A stretch of 64,000 nucleotides of DNA from Solenopsis invicta (Eukaryota > Arthropoda > Insecta > Hymenoptera > Formicidae): positions 593,501 through 657,500 of the forward strand of contig NW_024105284.1 in NCBI RefSeq assembly GCF_016802725.1, read 5' to 3'. The notes under the pieces are model-generated. The model did no database searches. It saw only the letters and a program-made list of their open reading frames with translations, and was not told where the DNA came from. The position numbers were made by a program, and so were the translations under genes. This document shows positions 55,691 to 64,000 of this stretch, in pieces; positions within the stretch are counted from its first letter, which is position 1, and the number at the start of each line of letters is the position of its first letter.

Positions 55691-56110
55691 TGTGCGCAAT
55701 CAAGCCTCACTCATATTCTTGATCAATTTAACGGCTTATTAACGTTATTTTGATTATTTTGATTAGTTTTAACTGCTCTTACAAAAGACACAGCCCTTTT
55801 CCCTGCACCTCGTATCCCAAAACCTAATTTAATCCAAATTAAATCACAATTTAAAACTACAATCCATGCAAAAATATACATATATTATATCACTGTTTAA
55901 AATAATAATAATTATTAACAACTTTTTATTAATAAGCGATGGTTAAAATCTTTTAATTATTAGAATGACCTTAATAACATATATAGTCATTGAAGTCCAT
56001 GAGGTTACACGTAATGTGCAGTTGAAATATTGAGTTTGGACAACAGTTCCTAGTATTTTTCAATAGACGGCGTTTAAACACATGAATTCATTCATCCGTG
56101 GTTAAATATG

Positions 56111-56112
<2 letters not shown>

Positions 56113-56159
<47 letters not shown>
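56113..56159. repeat. TA microsatellite
   Basis: About 23 uninterrupted TA units. Confidence 0.97.
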
Positions 56160-56163
<4 letters not shown>

Positions 56164-56254
56164 GTATTTTGAAAAGGTAAAGTATTCCAACGCGTTTTTC
56201 TCTACAATTTGTTTATGGATTTGTGAATTTCAAGTGGGTATTTGTTAAGAATAC

Positions 56255-56375
56255 CTCTATCACCTCCGATTTTGATGAAATTAGACTCTTTCAACGCGTT
56301 TTCGCACAAAGTGAACAAATTTGGTAGAAAAAAAGTATCTGTCTGCCCTGCAAACCAAGCACTAAAAATTGACTA
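56255..56375 (+). repeat. Dispersed repeat, copy 2
   Basis: TCACCTCCGATTTTGATGAA, AACAAATTTGGTAGAAAAAA and GTCTGCCCTGCAAACC parallel 22848-22945 and, inverted, 58860-58960. Confidence 0.5.
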
Positions 56376-56426
56376 TTGAGCACTAATGACTATTAAGGTT
56401 AGGGTATCTGTCATACCGACAAAGGC

Positions 56427-56522
56427 TGCGTTCCGAAATTCACTGTCAGTACTGAAAAGCTATAGTATACGTGACGTAAACTATAGATTTTCAGTACTTA
56501 CAATAAATTTTGGAACAGCCGA
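56427..56522. mobile_element. Hairpin MITE, copy 2
   Basis: GGCTGCGTTCCGAAATTCAC ... GTCAGTACTGAAAAGCTATA and its inverse ... AATTTTGGAACAGCC. Related to 23439-23530. Confidence 0.6.
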
Positions 56523-56734
56523 AATGTAGCATCTTAAGCAGTCTATTTGAGGGGAAAACCGCTGAGGGCAGTAGGTATACAGATTTTAGGAATTACTAGG
56601 CAAAAATTACTGGGCATTACTAGGCAATAGTGTACACAATTTTGATTAACGGTTTCCCCATCGAGTCTACTGTAGCGGGATTCTGTAATTCCTTAGCAAC
56701 AATTCGGTATCGTTACAACGTTGTAGCGCAGATA

Positions 56735-56900
56735 TTATCCCATACAGCACAGAAAATTCCAGCAACATTGCAGCAATGTTGCAATGTTGCAGATTGCAAT
56801 GCAATATTACGGAGACATTGCAGAAACATAAATTAACAATATGCCTGCAACATCGCATGGCATATGACAGTAATATTCCGAAAACATTGCAATATCGTAA
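56735..56900. repeat. GCAATATTGC-type repeat
   Basis: Starts TCCCATACAGCACAGAAAAT, then GCAACATTGCAGCAATGTTG. It is the clearest left boundary of the family. Confidence 0.5.
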
Positions 56901-57587
56901 TTTTTTAATAAAGTAGTGGCAATAAAGAGCCAAAGCAGAATATTCGCGTATAATAATATATTAATTTTACTCATCCATAATTATTCATCCGCATTTAGCA
57001 AACTAATGTTGGGCGAAGTTACTAAATTTTCCGCTGAATCTCTACATTCCCTAACGTTACAACCGTCCATATATCGACTGTAAGTCGACTCATCCAAGTC
57101 AAGCTTTCAAAGTTGACTGCAAATCGACTTTACATAGACGTCTGCAGACATCCTTCAAATGTTGACTTTAATACGTCTAGAAAAAAGCATGCGGTCTCGT
57201 GGTGCTGTATGCATCATAGTATTGTTAAGAAACATAAATATTTATATCACTAGACAAAATAGATCCATATATGAAGAAACCTCGATCTACAGCCTAATAA
57301 ACGAACAATATTTTTTAATTGTCTTTTAATAAAATTTTTTTCATATTTAATTTAATTATTATATTATATTAATATATATTTTTTAATTACATTCTTATTT
57401 AAACAAATAATAAAAAGTTATTCTAAATGCTATTCTGCATTTGCAAAATTAGTAAAAAAAAACTATAATTTTATATATGTTTATATAAATATTGTGCTTT
57501 AATTATACATATTTCATTTTTTCGATAACGTGTATTGACCTGATCTACCAGTTATATATACATATCAGCATAAAGTGTTCACAGGTC

Positions 57588-57675
57588 ATCATGAGAGATC
57601 AATTTGCAGCTATCACTAAGATCAAGCAACGTTCACCAGAATTGCGACTTGGATGGGTGACCGCTTGGAAATTTC
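57588..57675 (+). pseudogene. 5S rRNA-like relic
   Basis: ATCACTAAGATCAAGCAACG corresponds to the A-box region of 5S rRNA and GACTTGGATGGGTGACCGCT, followed by TGGAA, to its C-box region, at normal spacing. The 5' third (57540-57590) does not match 5S rRNA, so it is a pseudogene or the head of a 5S-derived SINE. The 86-codon frame over it is a shadow. Confidence 0.7.
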
Positions 57676-57769
57676 CGAAAAAATATTCCCGAGATTTTTT
57701 TTTGCAAAAAATGTTTTTTAAAATGTTACACAAATATTATTTTGTTCATTGAAATTATGTGATGTAATA

Positions 57770-57935
57770 ATACTTATGTAAATATTTTGGAAAAATGGAA
57801 TGTTTCAATGCAATATTTCAAAAAGCGGACATCTTAATGTTGCTGCAATGTTTCGCAATTAAAATGCAATATTACAATGTTTCAATGAAATCATTCTGCA
57901 ATGTTCCTGCAATCTTTCTATGCTGTATGGGTATA
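57770..57935. repeat. GCAATATTGC-type repeat, inverted boundary
   Basis: ATGTTGCTGCAATGTTTCGC words, ending TTTCTATGCTGTATGGGTAT, the inverse of the CCATACAGCACAGAA boundary seen at 56740. Confidence 0.5.
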
Positions 57936-57944
57936 TGGTAAAAA

Positions 57945-58790
57945 AACTGCGCAACGACATGTAACGATATCCCTAGATGTCGTTAAGACTTATAGAATAC
58001 GGCCCCAGTAGTGCGATTCTCCAACTTGTTATGTTTTTTTATGTGTCTATAACGACAAAAAGCTGCGTTGCGCAGCTTTTCTATCACGTATAATATCTGC
58101 ACAACGACACTGTAACGATACCGAATTGTCATAACAAGTTAGAGAATCCCAGTACAGTAGACCTATTTTGTAACTTCGTAACGACAAAATTACCAACTAG
58201 GGATATCGTTACAGCGTCGTTGCACAGATATTATACAGGGTGTTACAAAATATTTGTTCACGCTCTCGTGGTTTGATAGAGAAAGTCATACTAAAAAGAA
58301 AAATCTCTTACCATTTTTTATTATTCACAATAGTTACCAAAATAAAAATTAATAAAGTCGGCAAATGAGTACGTATTTTCCCTACTGATTGCACGCGGGA
58401 ACCGCCTGTTGGTCGCCAAACCATAGGCAGCCTCAGCAGGCGGCGCGATAAGAAAGGAGAAGCAGCAATGGCTATCTTATTCGCCTCACCGCGCCGCCTG
58501 TCGCGGCTGTCTATTGTTGGCGACCGACAAACGGTGCCTGCATGCGGTGGACAGGGAAAATACGCACTTATTCGGCAAACTTTACTAATTTTTATTTTGA
58601 TAACTATTGCGAATAATGAAAAATGGTAAAGAACTTTTCTTCTCAGTATGACTCTATCAACCCACAAGAGCATAAACGAATATTTTGCGACACCTTGTAT
58701 ATGGTAGAAAAGCTGCGCAACAACACTGTAACGATACTGAGCTATCGTTAAGAGTTACAGAATACGTCTACAAATGTACTATTCCACATG
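57945..58790. mobile_element. Palindromic repeat cluster (CTGCGCAACGACA) hosting a MITE
   Basis: Units containing CTGCGCAACGACA...TGTAACGATA occur forward at about 57955, inverted at about 58065 and 58205, and again forward at about 58705. The set forms at least two interlocked inverted pairs. A complete 462-bp MITE (58236-58697) sits in the middle. Confidence 0.6.
58236..58697. mobile_element. TIR MITE, CAGGGTGTTACAAAATATT ends
   Basis: Flanked by TA. Arms of about 200 bp share TTGTTCACGCTCTCGTG-like, GTCGGCAAATGAGTACGTAT and GCACGCGGGAACCGCCTG blocks. The centre is a GC-rich palindrome (GGCGGCGCGA/TCGCGGC...). A half copy is at 22124. The minus-strand 121-codon frame is not a known protein. 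Confidence 0.87.
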
Positions 58791-58859
58791 TTTGCGACGC
58801 AAAGTGAGGTCCATTTCACAGTTATCCTAACCTAAATAGTAGTTAACTTTAACTTGATA

Positions 58860-58960
58860 TTTCAGTTTGCAAGGCAAAGCGATACTTTTTTCAAATTCGG
58901 TCGTTTCGTGCAAAAACGTGTCAAATAAGCCTAATTTCATCAAAATCGGTGGGGGCATTC
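58860..58960 (-). repeat. Dispersed repeat, copy 3
   Basis: Inverted copy of 22848/56255: TTCATCAAAATCGGTGGGGG, TCAAATTCGGTCGTTTCGTG. Confidence 0.5.
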
Positions 58961-59029
58961 TTTACCCTCTTTTGTTTTCGGAAAGACCCACTGTATAAAC
59001 GGAAAAAAGAATATCGCCTTTTGGTATCG

Positions 59030-59805
59030 TAGATGAGAGTTCGTAAGTAGTTTACTCGGTTTAGAAGTGGTAATTTTGATCTGGAAGATTGAAAACGTTT
59101 TGGCAAGCTTGTAGTCATTAATGATCAAATCATAACTTTAATTGAAAATAATCCTCAACACGAAACAACACAGAAATACACCATTTCATATGAGCGTTAT
59201 AAAGAATTTGGCTATATTCTTTTTTAAACGAATGATCATGGCCGATGAAAAATAGAGCGTTTATAATAATAAAGAAGCAATAAAGGTCCTATGGAAAACA
59301 AAATGAGTCACCGTTTAGAGTCAACACTCCAAAAGCCAGTTTGCATCCGAAAAAAGTAAAGCTGTTATCTGTTGAGATGGAAAGGGCATCGTATATTATG
59401 AGATTCTTTCGTACAACCAGACTTTAAATTCGAAAAAATATTGTTCCCAATTGAATTGATTGAAAGCAGCAATCAATAAAAAACGTCCAGAATTAGTCAA
59501 TTAGAAGAATGTCGTTTTCCATCAGGATAACGCCAAATCTCATATCTATTTACAGACATGGCAGAAATTAATACAGCTTTGGTTGTGATGTCCTATCTTC
59601 ACATAATCTTACATTTGATCTTCGGATTAACACTTATAAAATTTTGTTAATGGAAGAAACTTAATTCCCTGGAAGCCTGTAAAAACCATCTAGAGCAATT
59701 CATCGTTTAGAAAGATGCCAAGTTCTGAGAAAATAAATCATAAAACTGCCACAAAGATGGTAATAGATAATGGAAAAAAATCCTACATACATGGTTGAAT
59801 AAATC
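59030..59805 (+). pseudogene. Heavily decayed mariner transposase
   Basis: Pieces in several frames: RSGNFDLED (about 59060), NDDQIITLIENNPQ, then about 59380 WCDGKGIVYYEIL and LNRLKAAINKKRPEL (about 59460-59500). The second catalytic Asp is in FHQDNAKSHIYL (about 59520), and the C-terminal EACKNHLEQF-like and FWED-like pieces lie near 59670-59730. The order is that of mariner. No intact frame is longer than about 65 codons. Confidence 0.7.
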
Positions 59806-59809
59806 TATG

Positions 59810-61625
59810 TACAAATATTTAAATATTATCTTTAAATTTCACTTAGAAAACATTACAAACTTTTGCTCCAACACAATAACACCCACTATTTGATACGAAT
59901 AAAACATTTGATAAACAAACTCAGTACCCTTTTAATATACTCGTATTGTCCTTATTTTATTTATTTTTATTTCATTTACTTTAATTTAATTTTTTTTAAT
60001 TCTTTAAAACAATACTTCATCATTTCATTAAAATAGAGTTGAAAAATTTTATAATGCGCTTTTAATTCTATTTTGTAGTTTTTCCTACGTGTGATTTTTA
60101 ATTATAAGAAATAAAACTCCGTCAGATCCATCAGTCAACGATGTAACATACTGTTGGTTTTATCTCATCTCTGGTAGAAAAATTTTAATAAAATTTTGAT
60201 GTTATTTTGTTAAATTTTATATTTATTTTGAACAATGATTTCATAAAAATTTTTTTAAAAATTTATTAGTTTATAAAATGTTATTAATTTGTCATTGCTA
60301 AGTATCTACGATTTTCCATTATAAGTTTATTAAAAATTCATTACAATTTCAATAAAATTATTAGACAATACAAAATACTTGCAACTTGTAATTTCAATAA
60401 AATGTTAATTTATCAATACAAAGTATCTGCGAATTTTTGTGGTAATGTCATAAACTTTTATTATAATTTTAATTAAATGCCGTTAAATTGTCATTACAGA
60501 ATACTTGCAATTTTTCGTTACAACGTCATTAAAATTTTGTTACAATTTAAATAAAATTTTTTAAAAATCTGTAGCTATGATCTAACAAACAATATAACAA
60601 AACAAGTTTTAACTTTACTTAGTTTTCTTTAGAAATACATAAGCAATAAACAGAAACAAATAGGATTATTAATATTTATGGAATCATCGATTGTTAACGT
60701 GCTCGCATCGGAAATTTCTTTTTCTCTTTTTATCAACGTAAATGATATAGTTGTCAATTACAACTTGAGACCAGAAAAGTTTTGTGATGTGAACGATTAT
60801 TTAACAATTAATATTAGCACCATTATTTAACAATTAATATTTGAACAGTTGCACTAACAGAAAGACATATGCAATGAATAAAATGATTCACAAATCAATC
60901 TACGCAATAATGAAATAAAAAAATACTGACTTACAATGTTCGTGACGGTAAGTTACTGTGTACACATGTGAAAAAATCGGAGGTTTATAGTGAAATGATA
61001 ATTACAATTTTGAAAACGCTTTTGATGTGGATCAAATAAAAACATATTTGTAAACAAATCTATTTTAAATCATTATTATGAATTTTTTCAAGCAAATTAA
61101 AATAAGGTTTATCTAAAAGTTCGGTATCTTTGTTAAAATTAATACCGTTTCTCTATGTTTTAATGTAGATTATTTCAGATGTTAATCTTTTGTAATACTT
61201 CAATTCAAAATACCTCAATTCAAAGCAACCAGTGCGGTTTATTAGTTATTGTTGCTTTATTCAATCACTGTACTATTTTCATTAAATTCTTACTGCAATG
61301 TCATCTGTTTTTCATTAAACACAAAGAATAATTGTTTTCAGCAAGATATACTTAAAATTTTATTCATTAAAAATGTCATTAAATTTCATGATATATCAAA
61401 TGCATCAACATTTCTTCAAAATTTTATTAAAATTTTTGAGTAGTAGTCTTTTGACTACGTTGCGATTGATTACCATCTACTCACAGTGCTTAAAAAAAAA
61501 AAAAGTACACATTGATCATGTGTGGCTGTGGTCAACGTTGTCAAATACAACTTCTACCAGGTACGAGTTCGAACCAATAATATCATAAATGGAGTTTGAT
61601 TTTTTGTAATTAAACAACCATAAAT
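59810..61625. other. AT-rich stretch, low-complexity
   Basis: Contains quasi-repeats of ATTACAATTTCAATAAAATT (60170-60560) resembling the block at 28.2-29.1 kb. The 64- and 71-codon frames near 61.3 kb show no domain. Confidence 0.45.
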
Positions 61626-61627
61626 AG

Positions 61628-61906
61628 TGTTATGCCCGTTCTTCGGCTGAACTTGAGAAGCTGACCAAAGGAACATCGATTAGACAGAAGAAGTGCGGCC
61701 GGCTTTTGTTCTGTTCTGGGACGCGGAGCTGTCACGAGATATTCTGAATAATTCCGCTATGGTTTTATTGTACAAAGTTATTAGATTAAAATCAGTGTTC
61801 TTTTTTATAAAAGAATGTTTAATCATTTCGTGTCGTGCATTTGTTCTTCCCTTCGCGAGTGTTCTTCCCTTCGTCTCGTCGAATACAGCATTTTGGGGGT
61901 TCGTCC
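61628..61906 (+). mobile_element. Possible LTR with tRNA-Pro-like primer site
   Basis: A 263-bp GC-richer block starting TGTTATGCCC and ending TACAGCA (61890). It is followed directly by TTTTGGGGGTTCGTCC, which resembles a primer-binding site complementary to the 3' end of tRNA-Pro (TGGGGGYTCGTCC). No second LTR is seen in the window, so this is a 5' fragment or a misreading. Confidence 0.35.
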
Positions 61907-62586
61907 AATTTCGGACCACAAAAGATCATAGATATCTCAGAAGACTTAAGGCGATGCTGGACTGACGGTGAAACTCACTCGACGTGGGTACTTCAGATTG
62001 CTGCAGATTTTTCTTCTACGAACTGTGGGTCGCGTGTGAGGCAAAGAGTAAGGGGAATAGGCTAGCGCTCTTTGTCAAACGCACTCATCTTTCCTTGTTC
62101 TTTTGACTTTAGCGCCTCTAATGCAACATCGAGAAACTAAACTAGTGCTCTGTCTCACTCTTCACCGATTCTCACATCGATTCTGCACGCACACATAAAC
62201 ACGATATTTTTGATTGGAAATATCTTTTATACTAAAGCTTCTAGGATCGTTTTGAAAGCACACTAACAATCTTACGTGTAATTCACAGTACCCTGGATGG
62301 TTATTTTGTAAGTATAAAGTTTAGAACTTCTATACGCAATATATATTGTCACGAGACTACTACAGAAGCACATAGTTTTGCAACTTTTTTCCGTTTTTCG
62401 TGTCAAATTGTAGCCAGCGTATTATGTTTTTGTCAATACTTTAATTGTTGAGAAAGATTTATCATTCTGTGAATTCAATAAAAAGTTTACTGAAATTAAA
62501 AATAATAGTGTTCAGTCGGTATCTCCAGCATCGCCTTAACAGCAGCGATTCCTGCGAGAGCGGAGGGACGTTCTCTTTGAAAGAGA

Positions 62587-62769
62587 ATGCGTGTTCGTAC
62601 GCCTGCTAGACCTCGACTCTCCACCGAGACGAATTCTCTTCGGACAATCGCTATAGAATTACGTCAGCTTCATGCTAAAAGGCAAAAGCAGTGGCAACGT
62701 GACGAGAAAATGCAGGCGCTGCTTCAGAAACGTGACGAGGGACTTCAGCATCTAAAGGAACGGTTATAA
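62587..62769 (+). CDS. Small Arg/Gln-rich ORF, possible gag fragment
   Basis: A 60-codon frame downstream of the putative LTR. It starts MRVRTPARPRLSTE and continues IELRQLHAKRQKQWQRDEKM and QALLQKRDEGLQHLKERL, which predicts a charged coiled coil. By position it could be the start of a gag-like protein, cut by a stop. I cannot name the family. The surroundings (61907-62580 and 62770-63080) show no other gene. Confidence 0.3.
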   Translation: MRVRTPARPRLSTETNSLRTIAIELRQLHAKRQKQWQRDEKMQALLQKRDEGLQHLKERL

Positions 62770-63081
62770 CATTTTTCAGGACAGTCGTTACCTTTTTTTG
62801 TCCTCCTACCGCGAAGATTCCTCAAGATTCCAGAAACGCAAGCGTCAATTTGAAATTAGATATAGATATTTTCGACAGAAGTGTTCTGCTGCGCAAATAA
62901 TTTACGCAATTTGAATTAATCGCGCGGGCGAATAATTGGGAAAATTCTAAGAAAGCGGTCGCGTTAGTTCGAATTTACGGAGAAAAGCGCGTTCAGTTCT
63001 AGACGGAATAACGGAATTAGAAAATTTAAAACAACAAAAATAAAATAAAACAGCAAATACCAGTCGGGCGCGGGTAATAGT

Positions 63082-64000
63082 GTGCAGAAAATAATCACTG
63101 GTTTACAAGTAAAGAGACATAATTTAATTATGTCTATATCCCCACGGATATCCTATATAGATATCCTCACGGATATTCAATGTCTCCTACAACTGGGTGA
63201 CAGTTTTTCTTTCCCGTGTCACGATCGCAAGAAAATTCTTTTTGAATTTATTAAAAGCATTGAAAATAATATCAAAAGACTACTAGTTTCTTTATATCTT
63301 GACATTAGGAATCATGCCATTCCTGTCATCAATGAATTAAAATCGGTTTTTGCTTCTGTTTCCGAGTTATCTTTTTTCAAACTTATCGCAAGAATCAAAG
63401 AATTTCTTCTTGATAACCCGGATCTGATTCTCACCAGAGCTGATAAGGGCAATGTAACAGTAGCCTTAGATCGTTCGGATTACAGAAGCAAGATGGTCGC
63501 TTTCGGATAATAAAACACACAAGAGTGGCTAAGGATCCTACTCGTCAAATTACGAACGAATCTAGACTGTTGCTGGCGGGATGGAGAAACTCTGAGTACA
63601 TCTCTCACGCAAAATACAAATCTCTTTACAGCAGTAATGGAATACTGCCGAGGGCCTACCAAAGTTACATACAGAGGATCACCCTCTGCGAATTATTGTG
63701 TCGTCCATTGATGGGCCGTTGCACTCCTTGGCCAGCTTTTTACATTCCATCATATCAAATAGCATACCAATAGCGAATAGTAATATCAGTGACAGTTTTC
63801 AGCTTGTTAAAAGACTTACAGATAAGCAACTCAATGAAGGTTATATTCATGTTTCTCTCGATGTTGTTTCCCTCTTCACCAACATTGCTATCGAGCTTGC
63901 CGTAAACAATTTATCTAATAGGTAGGAATACATTTCCAATAACTGCAACATTCTCAAAATGGATTTTGTGAATGCTGTTTGGTTCGTGTTGGAATCTACC
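63082..64000 (+). pseudogene. Penelope-like element copy 3: N-terminus and RT, partial at window edge
   Basis: An open frame (63082-63510) reads PCHDRKKILFEFIKSIENNI, then LLDNPDLILTRADKGNVTVA and LDRSDYRSKM, the N-terminal domain of PLE polymerases. After shifts, the RT fingers/palm follow: PLRIIVSSIDGPLHSLASFL (about 63680-63740) and the motif-A block YIHVSLDVVSLFTNI (63835-63880), which carries a catalytic Asp. The copy continues past 64000. At least two shifts near 63510 and 63690 make it a pseudogene unless they are sequence errors. Confidence 0.88.

Larger units (their letters stand above)
53826..55705. mobile_element. Foldback-like element D with 16-bp repeat arrays
   Basis: Inverted arms of about 500 bp (53826-54320 and 55180-55705). 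Each arm has an outer array of 16-bp units, then a unique inner part shared at high identity: AACAGAAATGTCCTCTGACG, TATCCAAGATGATTTATGTG, AATATCAGCTGTTCTGTTAA. The ends are CGATTGCGCACA-like. The interior (54330-55170) is AT-rich and contains the second copy of the palindromic MITE. No target duplication was recognised. Confidence 0.82.

Overview
This is an AT-rich, intron-dominated animal window with five spliced exons of one conserved host gene and a very dense load of nested transposable elements. The host gene is liprin-alpha (syd-2/PPFIA family), read on the minus strand. Its exons lie at about 41.1, 34.7, 27.2, 26.8 and 5.3 kb, with introns of about 6.1 kb, 7.3 kb, 0.14 kb and 21.3 kb. 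Exon phases agree at every junction I could check. The mariner, piggyBac, copia and Penelope-like elements, the AT bias and the insect-like liprin sequence point to an insect. A hymenopteran, possibly an ant, is my inference and not proven by the window.

Layout. 1-5.2 kb (intron downstream of the last visible exon): a decayed mariner, a 1.56 kb TIR element and an inverted repeat. 5.3-26.7 kb (the 21 kb intron): a hAT MITE with an 8-bp TSD, a 4.6 kb copia element with both LTRs, a 2.7 kb foldback-like element, an intact mariner with perfect 32-bp TIRs, a piggyBac MITE, and a Penelope-like element (PLE) split by a minisatellite-bearing MITE. 27-41 kb (middle introns): a Tc1-like element split by a 3.17 kb foldback element with a perfect 9-bp TSD, plus several TIR elements. 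41-64 kb (upstream of the first visible exon): a head-to-head mariner palindrome, two further mariners, a PLE carrying a multi-layer nest, a 1.9 kb foldback with 16-bp repeat arrays, a 5S rRNA-like relic, and the 5' part of a third PLE running off the right edge.

The most unusual theme is that at least five unrelated inverted-repeat elements have arms built from tandem repeats (periods of about 10, 16, 142, 164 and about 430-450 bp). The clearest, at 31090-34255, is a nearly loop-free palindrome inserted with a 9-bp duplication, like Drosophila FB or Mutator-type elements. No transposase for it is visible, so it would need one in trans. The only open reading frame that looks like a potentially working enzyme is the 353-residue mariner transposase at 19881-20942. 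No bacterial-type operon, CRISPR array or phage system is present.
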